DNA of 42,617 bases from Paraburkholderia haematera. GTDB taxonomy: Bacteria > Pseudomonadota > Gammaproteobacteria > Burkholderiales > Burkholderiaceae. The stretch spans positions 1 through 42,617 of the forward strand of contig NZ_CAJNBK010000040.1 in NCBI RefSeq assembly GCF_905220975.1, written 5' to 3'. A program made the translations under genes and the position numbers. Below, piece by piece: positions 25,247-33,480 of the stretch (position 1 is its first letter; every line of letters begins with the position of its first letter). The notes below the pieces were generated by a model. It was given only the letters and a program-made list of their open reading frames with translations, was not told the origin of the DNA and did not search any database.

Positions 25247-26488
25247 TTAGTCGTTACCGTTGGCGAAGCGTGCGATCGGGTCGTCGGTCGTTTGCGTTGG
25301 GGCCGGGATGCCACGCGATGCCGTCGAGGCGCGCATGATCTGGACGCCTGCGTTTCCATCGGCTTGCTGGGCCTGCTGTGCCTGGCGCGCGGCGACTGAA
25401 GCGGCTGGAGGCGGCTCGAATGCGTCCGCCGCGGCGTCGATTGGATCCGGCGTGCGGGCGACAGCCGTTGGCGATTCAGCGCGTGCCGTCTGCCGACTTG
25501 TCGAGCTCACAGCGGCGTCAAACGTACTCGCTTGCGCGGCCGCAACGGGCGCCGGAGACACTGCGCCTGCTGCGCGCGCCTGTATCTGCGCGGCGCTCAT
25601 GCCGGGCGGCGGTGGTTCGAACGGATCAGCTTGTGGCACCGGCGCCGCAGCCGTAGCTGTCGAAGGCTGTGCGGCGGCAGTCAGTGGCGCACGAGTGGTC
25701 GCCGCGACCCGAGCCGTTTGCTGCGAAGCCGCCGGGTTCGCGGCGTAGCCCGAAGCTTGCGACGCAACAGGCGCTGCCGTATAGCCCGCCGGCCGCGTCG
25801 TCACAGGGTTCGCCGCGTAATCCGACGAAGATTGCGTCGCCAGCGCGGCGCCCGTATAAGCCGATGCTGTCTGAGCGACCGGTACGGTGCGTTCCGGTTG
25901 CGGCGCCGCAGCCTGATAGCTCGGTGTATCGAACGGCGCCGGCTTCGCTGCCGGCGCCGCCACGCGACGAATGCCGTCGAAGCGCTTGGCCCAATACGGA
26001 TTGGTCAGATAGTCGAGCCGTACCGTGCCACCCGTCGACGGCGCGTTGACGAAGCGCAGCTTGCCCACATAAATACCGACGTGCGAATGCGCCCGCCCGG
26101 TGGTGTTGAAGAAAATCAGATCGCCCGGCGCAATTTCATCCGGTTCGATCGATTCGCCGCGGCCGCTCATATCCGCAGTCGTGCGCGGCAGACTCACGGA
26201 AGCGGCGCGGGATACCACGTAGCGAACTAATCCGCTGCAATCGAAGCCGCTGTCGGGTGTATTGCCACCCCAACGGTATGGAATGCCGACGAGACTCATC
26301 GCCTGGATTGAGATTTCCTCGCGGCCGACACTGTGGTCGACGAAATTCGGGAAGCCCGGAGGCGGCGCGCGATAAGCGCCGTTCGTGACCACGACCGACG
26401 AACCCGATTCGCGCGACGTCTTTTGCGGCGCGCCGGCGCAAGCGGCGAGCAGCAAAACGGTCAGCAGCGAGAAGGCGAGTCGGCGCAT
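25247..26488 (-). CDS. NlpC/P60 (C40) cell-wall hydrolase lipoprotein
   Basis: A 413-residue putative peptidoglycan endopeptidase. The lipoprotein signal peptide ends in the lipobox L-A-A-C with Cys17. The NlpC/P60 domain spans ~55-175, with catalytic Cys84 in G-F-D-C-S-G-L-V-R-Y and His136 in H-S-H-V-G-I-Y. The third position, His in Spr/MepS, is Asn148 (F-V-N-A-P-S-T-G-G). A 235-residue tail follows, rich in Ala, Pro, Thr, Gln with repeated Y-A-A-N-P / Y-T-A-A-P units, probably disordered and spanning the periplasm. Monocistronic, downstream of phoH. Confidence 0.88.
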   Translation of the reverse strand: MRRLAFSLLTVLLLAACAGAPQKTSRESGSSVVVTNGAYRAPPPGFPNFVDHSVGREEISIQAMSLVGIPYRWGGNTPDSGFDCSGLVRYVVSRAASVSLPRTTADMSGRGESIEPDEIAPGDLIFFNTTGRAHSHVGIYVGKLRFVNAPSTGGTVRLDYLTNPYWAKRFDGIRRVAAPAAKPAPFDTPSYQAAAPQPERTVPVAQTASAYTGAALATQSSSDYAANPVTTRPAGYTAAPVASQASGYAANPAASQQTARVAATTRAPLTAAAQPSTATAAAPVPQADPFEPPPPGMSAAQIQARAAGAVSPAPVAAAQASTFDAAVSSTSRQTARAESPTAVARTPDPIDAAADAFEPPPAASVAARQAQQAQQADGNAGVQIMRASTASRGIPAPTQTTDDPIARFANGND

Positions 26489-26632
26489 GAAGACGGGGAG
26501 AGCGGTAAACGCTCGTTTAATGGCGGACGATTTCGGGATGGTAGCCCGTCGAACATGGCTCAGGCAAGAATTCTTGACAAATTACTTGAAGTTTGCGCGC
26601 TAAGTGTTGCCCGTCTGGAACGTGTGGCGAAT

Positions 26633-26668
26633 AAAAAAGCCGCGTCCGGGTTGACCCGGGCGCGGCTT
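26633..26668 (-). terminator. Intrinsic terminator downstream of phoH
   Basis: A stem AAGCCGCG-T-CCGGG / CCCGG-G-CGCGGCTT with a TTGA loop (26637-26668). On the minus strand it is followed by a run of T (plus-strand A at 26633-26638). It starts 26 bases past the phoH stop. Confidence 0.9.
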
Positions 26669-26693
26669 CTGGTTGAAGCTAAAGCGTTGAAAC

Positions 26694-28568
26694 TTAAAGA
26701 ATTTCCGACGCGTAATCCGCGAGGCGCGAGCGCTCGCCGCGCGCGAGCGTCACGTGCCCGCTGTGCGCCCAGCCCTTGAAGCGGTCGACCACGTACGTGA
26801 GACCCGAGCTGCCTTCCGTCAGGTAAGGCGTATCGATCTGCGCGATGTTGCCGAGGCAGATGATCTTCGTGCCCGGACCGGCACGCGTGACCAGCGTCTT
26901 CATCTGCTTCGGCGTCAGGTTCTGCGCCTCGTCGATGATCAGATACTTGTCGACGAACGTGCGGCCGCGCATGAAGTTCATGCTCTTGACCTTCAGGCGC
27001 GAGCGGATCAGCTCCTGCGTCGCGGCGCGGCCCCATTCTCCGGCAGCGTCGTCGGTTTTCTGCAGGACTTCGAGGTTGTCGTCGAATGCACCCATCCACG
27101 GTTGCATTTTTTCCTCTTCCGTACCCGGCAGGAAGCCGATGTCTTCACCGACGGGCACCGTTGCGCGCGTGACGATGATCTCGTTGTAGCGCTTGTCGTC
27201 GAGCACCTGAGCCAAGCCGGCCGCGAGCGCGACCAGGGTCTTGCCGGTACCGGCCTGACCCAGCAGCGTGACAAAGTCGATCTCCGGATTCATCAACAGG
27301 TTCAGCGCGAAGTTCTGCTCGCGATTGCGCGCCGTGATGCCCCACACGTTGTTCTTGTGGTGGCCGTAGTCACGCAAGGTTTGCAGCAACGCCGTCTTGC
27401 CGTTCAGCTCGCGCACCAGCGCATGAAACACCGGCTCGCCGTTCTGCGGCTCCAGATAGACAAACTCGTTCACCAGCATCGAGGCGCACAGCGGACCCGT
27501 CACACGGTAATACGTGGTGCCGGTTTTGGTGTCCTGCCAGCTCTCCATGCCCTTCGCGTGCTTGGTCCAGAAATCCTGCGGCAGCGCACGGATGCCCGAG
27601 TACAGCAGATCGCTGTCTTCGAGCACCTGGTCGTTGAAGTAATCTTCCGCGGGCAGACCGAGCGCATGCGCCTTGATACGCATGTTGATGTCTTTCGACA
27701 CCAGCACGACCTGGCGATCCATCCGGTCGCGCTGCAGTGCACGCACTACGCCGAGAATCTGGTTGTCGGCCTTGCCTTCCGGCAGACCTTCGACCGGCTC
27801 GATGGCGTTGAGCTTGGTCTGGAAATACAGGCGCCCGGACGCCTCGCGACTGCCGAGACGCGCAAGCGAAATGCCGTCCGAGATGTTGCCGGCGTTCGCC
27901 ACCAACGCGTCCAGCGTGCGGCTCACCTGGCGAGCGTTACGCGCGACTTCGGACATGCCCTTCTTGTGGTTGTCCAGTTCTTCCAACGTCATCATTGGCA
28001 GATAGACGTCGTGTTCCTCGAAACGGAACAGGCAGCTTGGATCGTGCATCAGCACGTTCGTGTCGAGCACGAAAAGCTTCTGCATTTCGAGCGGGTCGGT
28101 GGACGCGCCGCGCTTCTTGCTGGTGCCGCGCGTGCTGGGTGCTACGGCTGCAGGCGTGCTTGCGGCCGGGTCTTTCGCGCTTGGCGCGCGCGCGACGACC
28201 GGCTGCGATCTGGCAGCGGGCGTGGGAACAGCAGCCGGCTCGGCTTGCGCACGGGTAGCGGGAACCGGTTGCAGCAAGGCGGCGGTCTGCTTCGATTTGC
28301 GTCCACGCGCCGGTGCGGCTTGCTCGGCGGATGCGGACGCAACGGAGGAAGCCGGCGATGCCGGTACGGGCCGCAAAGTGGTCGCGGCATTGGCGGCGTG
28401 CGCCATCGGCGTGGCGACGTTCGCGCGGCCGTAATCGGCCGACTCTGCTGATTCCCCTCCGACTGCCTGTTTCTTCGCGGCGGAGCGCGCCGGCGTGGCG
28501 GCTTTGGCCTTGTATTCGTCAGGCGGCAGGAGATTGCCGAGCTTGCTGGGGGGGGTAGGCAAAGGCAT
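26694..28568 (-). CDS. PIN-PhoH family protein (PhoH2-type ATPase/ribonuclease)
   Basis: A 624-residue protein with ATG at 28568, where GAGGGAA precedes the start. An Ala/Pro-rich, Lys-containing linker at ~20-158 is probably disordered. A PIN domain follows at ~165-300 (F-V-L-D-T-N-V-L-M with Asp169, then L-E-E-L-D). The PhoH ATPase is at ~415-624, with Walker A G-Q-A-G-T-G-K-T (437-444) and Walker B L-I-I-D-E-A-Q-N (543-550). PhoH2 proteins of this order are RNA helicase/RNase enzymes in mycobacteria; that activity here is inferred. A strong terminator follows. Confidence 0.92.
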   Translation of the reverse strand: MPLPTPPSKLGNLLPPDEYKAKAATPARSAAKKQAVGGESAESADYGRANVATPMAHAANAATTLRPVPASPASSVASASAEQAAPARGRKSKQTAALLQPVPATRAQAEPAAVPTPAARSQPVVARAPSAKDPAASTPAAVAPSTRGTSKKRGASTDPLEMQKLFVLDTNVLMHDPSCLFRFEEHDVYLPMMTLEELDNHKKGMSEVARNARQVSRTLDALVANAGNISDGISLARLGSREASGRLYFQTKLNAIEPVEGLPEGKADNQILGVVRALQRDRMDRQVVLVSKDINMRIKAHALGLPAEDYFNDQVLEDSDLLYSGIRALPQDFWTKHAKGMESWQDTKTGTTYYRVTGPLCASMLVNEFVYLEPQNGEPVFHALVRELNGKTALLQTLRDYGHHKNNVWGITARNREQNFALNLLMNPEIDFVTLLGQAGTGKTLVALAAGLAQVLDDKRYNEIIVTRATVPVGEDIGFLPGTEEEKMQPWMGAFDDNLEVLQKTDDAAGEWGRAATQELIRSRLKVKSMNFMRGRTFVDKYLIIDEAQNLTPKQMKTLVTRAGPGTKIICLGNIAQIDTPYLTEGSSGLTYVVDRFKGWAHSGHVTLARGERSRLADYASEIL

Positions 28569-28915
28569 GGTTTCCCTCGAATTAATCGGGTCGCATTTCG
28601 TGCGCCGCCTGTCGCATTCTGCCGGTGCCAGTGAGTGCGCACGCAGTTTGCGCCCGGAGGCGCGCATTCGGTCTAGAGATGCCGGTTCGCCTGGTCTTCG
28701 ATCGGCTCCTTAACGGAAGCGCGTAGCCGAGTGAACGAACGGCTGCGCGCAATTAAAAAAGCCGCCGCCCCGGCGTACGGGACAAGCGGCTCGCCTTCGG
28801 TCATCGCGTTGCGCCTCACGACTCCGACGGCACCGACAAAACGGCCGTCAAGTCTGGCGCAGTTGCGAAAAGTGTGGGGTGGACAGGCACTCATTGGAAC
28901 CCAATATAACGCGCC
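28569..28915. other. Intergenic region between phoH and bcp
   Basis: About 350 bases with no gene. It contains the bcp-side terminator at 28755-28791 and should hold the phoH promoter on the minus strand, which I could not place. No tRNA fold was found. Confidence 0.6.
28755..28791 (-). terminator. Probable terminator downstream of bcp
   Basis: On the minus strand AGCCGC ... GCGGCT forms a 6-bp outer stem with a further C/G inner pairing, followed by a T run (plus-strand A at 28755-28760). It lies about 125 bases past the bcp stop and would close the arn-bcp transcript. The stem has an internal loop, so confidence is moderate. Confidence 0.6.
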
Positions 28916-29377
28916 TCAAAGCGCTTGTACAGCCTCCAGAATGTCGTCGACGTGCCCTGGCACTTTCACGCCACGCCACTCCTGGCGCAGCACGCCTTCG
29001 GCGTCGATCAGGAACGTGGAGCGTTCGATCCCACGTACTTCTTTGCCATACATTTTCTTCAATTTCATGACGCCGAAGAGCGCGCACAAGGTTTCCTCGG
29101 GATCCGAGATCAACGGAAACGGCAGTTCGAGCTTTGCCTTGAAATTGTCATGAGAGCGCAGGCTGTCGCGCGACACGCCAAGAATTTCCGCACCGGCTTT
29201 CCTGAACTTCGGATACAGGTCGCGGAATTGCAGACCTTCGGTCGTGCAGCCCGGCGTGTTGTCCTTCGGGTAGAAATACAGCACCACCTTCTTGCCCCGC
29301 AGCTTGGACAGCGTGATATCGCCACCGGTAGCGGGAGCGGTAAAGTCGGGGAGGGGTTGGTCGACTGCGATGGGCAC
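28916..29377 (-). CDS. bcp: Thioredoxin-dependent peroxiredoxin, Bcp/PrxQ family
   Basis: Reduces hydrogen peroxide and organic peroxides in the cytoplasm. A GTG start at 29377 gives 153 residues, near the family length, with GGAG 6 bases upstream; the in-frame ATG at 29431 adds 18 unrelated residues. The peroxidatic Cys44 lies in T-P-G-C-T-T-E. The resolving Cys of E. coli Bcp, five residues later, is Leu49 here; the only other Cys is Cys98. This points to a 1-Cys Bcp. It is followed by a probable terminator and preceded by arnD, 159 bases away. Confidence 0.93.
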   Translation of the reverse strand: MPIAVDQPLPDFTAPATGGDITLSKLRGKKVVLYFYPKDNTPGCTTEGLQFRDLYPKFRKAGAEILGVSRDSLRSHDNFKAKLELPFPLISDPEETLCALFGVMKLKKMYGKEVRGIERSTFLIDAEGVLRQEWRGVKVPGHVDDILEAVQAL

Positions 29378-29536
29378 GAGGTTCTCCGGTTGTGATGGCC
29401 GACGCCGCAGTATTTGCATTTGCTTTTGCAACTACTGTGGCGTCGGCCTGGCATCGAGGCTTTGGGGAGGGCGAATGGCGCGTGGTGATCGCTCGCGCGG
29501 TGCTCGGGTCGCCGGGGCCGGCTGCAGCTTGGCCAG

Positions 29537-30430
29537 TCAGGGCTGGACAATCAACTCGCCGGAGCGGCCTGGAATTTCGCCCCACGTAACAGGGTACGAT
29601 GGCAGCGTCCTGCGGTCTAGCGTGGCGTAGTAATCACCCATGGTCGCGAAGGTATGGCCTTGCGCGCGCCAGCCTTCCAGCAGCTGTTCGAAAATCGGCG
29701 CGAGCTTTTGTCCTTCGAGTTCCGCGTGCAGCGTGAACACCTGATCGTGCGGATTGTTCTCGGTGTGCTTCAACATCCATGCGGCGACGTTGTGCTCGTC
29801 GACGCCATCCACGCCGAGCACTTCGTCGAGCGTGGGCAGCGTGGTGGGCATCTGCACGTGCGACAGTTGCTTACCGCCGACCACTGGCAGATACGGCGAG
29901 TGGCCGCGCCCGTCGGAAGCGTAGTGCATGCCCCATGCGTCGATCTGCTCGAACGCATGGCCGTTCATCTGCCAGCCCGCCGCACCGTGCGTGACAGGCG
30001 GCGCGCCGAAGATCGCGACAAAGCGGTTGAAGCTTTTCTGCATCTGCTTCCCGGTCCACTCGCGATCTTGCGAACGCACGTTGTCCTGCCAGTAAACGTG
30101 GTCCCATGTGTGGATGCCACATTCGAAACCGGCTTCATGAATCGCGCGCATTTCGGCGGCGGTCTTCACGCCGATGTCCGGTCCGGGCAGCAGCACGCCA
30201 TACATCAATTGCTTGATGCCGTAATGCTCGACCACCGACGTGCGCGACACCTTCTTCAGAAAGCCTGGCCGCAACACGCGGCGCATCGCCCAACCAGTAT
30301 GGTCGGGTCCGAGGCTGAAGAGGAAAGTGGCGCGCGCCTTGAAACGGTCGAAGATGCGAGCGAGATTCGGCACGCCTTCGCGGGTGCCGCGCAGCGTGTC
30401 GACGTCGATCTTCAGGACGATACGAGCCAA
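29537..30430 (-). CDS. arnD: 4-deoxy-4-formamido-L-arabinose-phosphoundecaprenol deformylase ArnD
   Basis: Removes the formyl group from undecaprenyl-phosphate-Ara4FN at the inner membrane. The protein has 297 residues and a polysaccharide-deacetylase fold. Motifs include I-D-V-D-T near the N-terminus, F-E-C-G-I-H-T-W-D-H-V-Y-W (metal-binding His), P-V-T-H-G-A-A-G-W and F-T-L-H-A-E-L-E-G. All are ArnD-typical. The start codon appears to be TTG at 30430 with AAGG upstream; no closer ATG exists. Last arn gene, 13 bases after the decarboxylase stop. Confidence 0.94.
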   Translation of the reverse strand: MARIVLKIDVDTLRGTREGVPNLARIFDRFKARATFLFSLGPDHTGWAMRRVLRPGFLKKVSRTSVVEHYGIKQLMYGVLLPGPDIGVKTAAEMRAIHEAGFECGIHTWDHVYWQDNVRSQDREWTGKQMQKSFNRFVAIFGAPPVTHGAAGWQMNGHAFEQIDAWGMHYASDGRGHSPYLPVVGGKQLSHVQMPTTLPTLDEVLGVDGVDEHNVAAWMLKHTENNPHDQVFTLHAELEGQKLAPIFEQLLEGWRAQGHTFATMGDYYATLDRRTLPSYPVTWGEIPGRSGELIVQP

Positions 30431-30443
30431 GGATCAGGCCTTA

Positions 30444-31490
30444 TTATTGTTGTTCGACGAGGGCGCGAGCTTCGGCGACGTGACCACGATACGCTTCGAA
30501 AATCTTGCGCAGCGCTTCGTCGAAGGTCGACTTCGGCGCCCAGCCGAGTTCCTGCATCGTGTTGTCGATCTTCGGCACGCGGTTCTGCACGTCCTGGTAG
30601 CCCGCACCGTAATACGCGCCCGAGGACGTTTCGACCAGCTGCACCTGCTTCGCGAGGTCGGCGTATTCCGGGAATTCGGCGGCCAGCGTCAGCATTTTGT
30701 GCGCGAGCTCGCGCACCGAGAAGTTGTTGGTCGGGTTGCCGATGTTGTAGATCTTGCCCGTGGCGACGCCGTCCTTGTTCTCGATGATCTTCATCAGCGC
30801 GCCGATGCCGTCGTCGATATCCGTGAACGCGCGCTTTTGGGCGCCGCCGTCCACGAGGGAGATGTTCTCGCCACGCACAATGTGGCCGAGGAACTGCGTG
30901 ACCACGCGCGAGCTGCCTTCCTTCGGCGTGTAGATCGAATCGAGACCCGGGCCGATCCAGTTGAACGGACGGAACAGCGTGAAGTTCAGGCCTTCCATGC
31001 CGTAACCCCAGATCACGCGGTCCATCAGTTGCTTGGAGCACGCGTAGATCCAGCGCGGCTTGTTGATCGGGCCGTACGACAGTTGCGACTCTTCCGGATC
31101 GAACTGCTCGTCCGTGCACATGCCGTAGACCTCGGAGGTCGACGGAAACACGAGGTGCTTGCCGTACTTGACGGCCGAACGCACGATCGGCAGGTTCGCT
31201 TCGAAATCCAGCTCGAACACGCGCAACGGCTGCTTCACGTACGTGGCGGGCGTGGCGATCGCGACCAGCGGCAGGATCACATCGCACTTCTTGATGTGAT
31301 ACTCGACCCACTCCTTGTTGATCGTGATGTCGCCTTCGAAGAAGTGCATCCGCTCATGGTTGATCAGGTCACCCAGACGTTCGGTCTGCATGTCCATCCC
31401 GAAGACTTCCCAATCGGTCGTTTCGAGAATGCGTTTGGACAGGTGATGGCCGATGAAGCCGTTCACACCCAGAATCAGGACTTTTTTCAT
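30444..31490 (-). CDS. arnA: UDP-glucuronate decarboxylase, ArnA C-terminal half as a separate protein
   Basis: Oxidatively decarboxylates UDP-glucuronate to UDP-4-keto-pentose with NAD. The protein has 348 residues: Rossmann motif G-V-N-G-F-I-G at the N-terminus, P-S-T-S-E-V-Y-G, the Tyr-x3-Lys pair in Y-A-C-S-K, and R-P-F-N-W-I-G-P. It corresponds to the C-terminal domain of E. coli ArnA; the formyltransferase half is the preceding gene, overlapping by four bases. Split arnA genes are usual in Burkholderia. Confidence 0.93.
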   Translation of the reverse strand: MKKVLILGVNGFIGHHLSKRILETTDWEVFGMDMQTERLGDLINHERMHFFEGDITINKEWVEYHIKKCDVILPLVAIATPATYVKQPLRVFELDFEANLPIVRSAVKYGKHLVFPSTSEVYGMCTDEQFDPEESQLSYGPINKPRWIYACSKQLMDRVIWGYGMEGLNFTLFRPFNWIGPGLDSIYTPKEGSSRVVTQFLGHIVRGENISLVDGGAQKRAFTDIDDGIGALMKIIENKDGVATGKIYNIGNPTNNFSVRELAHKMLTLAAEFPEYADLAKQVQLVETSSGAYYGAGYQDVQNRVPKIDNTMQELGWAPKSTFDEALRKIFEAYRGHVAEARALVEQQ

Positions 31491-32434
31491 GAGTAACGGG
31501 GAGTTTCGAGGGGAGTTTGGATGAGCCGGGCGAATTCGGCCGGGGCGACAACGGTTTCGTTGCCGTCATGCTGATGCCGCAATTCGTGGATGGCGATCGA
31601 GCGACCGTCGCCGCATATCGCAAAAACGGCATTATCGCTTACGTGCAGGCCTGGCGGCAAATCCGAGCGAAGCGCGCCGGGCGCAGCCAGCCGCGCACGG
31701 GCGATGATGAAACGGTGGCCTTCGATATCCGTAAACGCGCCGGGATAGGGTGGCGCGACCGCGCGGATCAGGTTGTAGACCTGCTGCGCGGGTTGCGTCC
31801 AGTCGATCCGGCCGTCTTCAGGCTTGCGCCCGCCGTAGTAGCTGCCGTGCGTCAGATCGTTCGGCAGATGCGGTGCTTCGCCCGCGAGCAGCGCCGGGAG
31901 CACGCGCCAGAGGGTTTGCTCGGCGGCCACCGTGACCTTGTCGAACACTTGCGCGGCGGTGTCGTCGGGCAGGATCGGCACCGGCGTTTGCGCGATGATC
32001 GCACCCGCGTCGGGCTTGGCGGCCATTTCGTGCAGCGTCGCGCCGGTTTCGGTTTCGCCGTGGATCACCGCCCAGTTGGTCGGCACGCGGCCTCGGTACT
32101 TCGGCAGGAGCGAGCCGTGCATGTTGTAAGCGCCCCGTGCGGCGAGTGCCAGCAGGTCGACCGGCAACATGTGACGGTAATAGAACGAGAAGATGAAGTC
32201 CGGGCGCGCGGCGCTCACCGCGGCGCGCAATTCCGGACTTTTCGGATCGGCCGGCGTGACGACCGGAATGCCGTGCTCGGCCGCAACCGAGGCGACGCTG
32301 CCGAACCAGATGTTTTCGCTCGGGCTGTCCTCGTGCGTGACGACCAGCGCCACGTCGACACCGCGTGCGAGCAGCACCTGCAGGCAGCGCACGCCGACGT
32401 TGTGATACGCGAATACGACGGCGCGCGGCTTCAT
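31487..32434 (-). CDS. UDP-Ara4N formyltransferase, ArnA N-terminal half as a separate protein
   Basis: Transfers a formyl group from 10-formyl-tetrahydrofolate to UDP-L-Ara4N. The protein has 315 residues. Catalytic Asn104 and His106 lie in Y-N-M-H-G-S-L-L-P-K-Y-R-G and Asp142 in K-P-D-A-G-A, matching the N/H/D triad of ArnA. The last ~100 residues form the C-terminal OB-like formyltransferase domain (V-Y-N-L-I-R-A-V-A-P-P-Y-P-G-A-F). Overlaps arnC by four bases upstream and the decarboxylase by four downstream, so all three are coupled. It is often annotated just 'formyltransferase'. Confidence 0.92.
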   Translation of the reverse strand: MKPRAVVFAYHNVGVRCLQVLLARGVDVALVVTHEDSPSENIWFGSVASVAAEHGIPVVTPADPKSPELRAAVSAARPDFIFSFYYRHMLPVDLLALAARGAYNMHGSLLPKYRGRVPTNWAVIHGETETGATLHEMAAKPDAGAIIAQTPVPILPDDTAAQVFDKVTVAAEQTLWRVLPALLAGEAPHLPNDLTHGSYYGGRKPEDGRIDWTQPAQQVYNLIRAVAPPYPGAFTDIEGHRFIIARARLAAPGALRSDLPPGLHVSDNAVFAICGDGRSIAIHELRHQHDGNETVVAPAEFARLIQTPLETPRYS

Positions 32435-33474
32435 GGATTCGGGCCCTGATCGACCAGCGGCGCCGCTTGCACCGCCTGCACGACCGTCTGACGCGGCGCT
32501 TCGCTCACGGTGGTGCCGTCGCGCTGCTCGAGAATCGTCTGCACCAGATAACGCGGACGCGCGCGCACCTGCTGGTAAATCCGGCCGATGTATTCACCCA
32601 GCAGGCCCAGCGCGAAGATGATCACGCCGAGCAGGAAGAAGGTGATTGCGAACAGCGTGAACACACCTTGCACTTCCGCGCCGATGATGAAGCGGCGAAT
32701 CAGCAGCAGCACGAACAGCGCCGCGGACCCGAGCGACAGGATCACGCCGATGAACGACAGCCATTGCAGCGGCACCACCGAGAAGCCGGTGACCAGGTCG
32801 AAATTCAAGCGGATCAGCGAATACAGCGAGTACTTCGATTCGCCGGCAAAACGCTCTTCGTGCGCGACTTCGATCTCGACCGGATTCTGCGCGAAGGTAT
32901 ATGCGAGCGCCGGAATGAAGGTGTTGATCTCGCCGCAGCGATTGATCGTGTCGATGATGTGCCGGCTGTAGGCGCGCAGCATGCAGCCCTGGTCGGTCAT
33001 CTTGATGCGCGTGATGCGCTCGCGCAGACGGTTCATCGCGCGCGAGGCCTTGCGGCGCCACAAGCTGTCCTGGCGTTGCAGACGGATCGTGCCGACGTAG
33101 TCGAAACCTTCGCGCATCTTGTTGACCAGCTTGCCGATTTCTTCCGGCGGATTCTGCAGGTCGGCGTCGAGCGTGATGACGATCTCACCGCGCGATTGCT
33201 CGAAGCCCGCCAGAATCGCCATGTGCTGGCCGTAGTTGCCGTTCAGCAGGATCACGCGGGTCGTGTCGGGCCGCGCGCGGAACTGCTCGGCGAGCAGGGC
33301 GGCGGATTTGTCGCGGCTGCCGTCGTTGATGAAGATCACTTCATAACCGGTGCCGAGCGCGTCAAGCGCCGGGTAAAGGCGCGTGAACAGCTCGGCCAGC
33401 CCGGCTTCCTCGTTGTACACCGGAATGATGATCGACACTTCCGGTGCGACGGCGCGATGTTCCGAATAACTCAT
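32431..33474 (-). CDS. arnC: Undecaprenyl-phosphate Ara4FN transferase ArnC
   Basis: A GT2 glycosyltransferase that moves formylated Ara4N onto undecaprenyl phosphate on the cytoplasmic face. The protein has 347 residues. The GT-A fold starts V-S-I-I-I-P-V-Y-N-E-E and the DXD motif is T-L-D-A-D-L-Q-N at Asp103-Asp105. Two C-terminal transmembrane helices lie at about 235-255 and 270-300 (F-I-G-V-I-L-S-L-G and F-F-L-L-G-V-I-I-F-A-L-G-L-L-G-E-Y). Only 6 bases separate it from arnB. Confidence 0.94.
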   Translation of the reverse strand: MSYSEHRAVAPEVSIIIPVYNEEAGLAELFTRLYPALDALGTGYEVIFINDGSRDKSAALLAEQFRARPDTTRVILLNGNYGQHMAILAGFEQSRGEIVITLDADLQNPPEEIGKLVNKMREGFDYVGTIRLQRQDSLWRRKASRAMNRLRERITRIKMTDQGCMLRAYSRHIIDTINRCGEINTFIPALAYTFAQNPVEIEVAHEERFAGESKYSLYSLIRLNFDLVTGFSVVPLQWLSFIGVILSLGSAALFVLLLIRRFIIGAEVQGVFTLFAITFFLLGVIIFALGLLGEYIGRIYQQVRARPRYLVQTILEQRDGTTVSEAPRQTVVQAVQAAPLVDQGPNP

Positions 33475-33480
33475 TTCCGC

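Noticed and set aside
26754..28451. A 565-codon plus-strand frame opposite phoH
   Set aside because: It is opposite the PIN-PhoH gene, which has intact motifs; the shadow has none.
28700..28915. A possible tRNA or small RNA gene between phoH and bcp
   Set aside because: No cloverleaf or conserved T-loop was found; the structure seen is better explained as a terminator.
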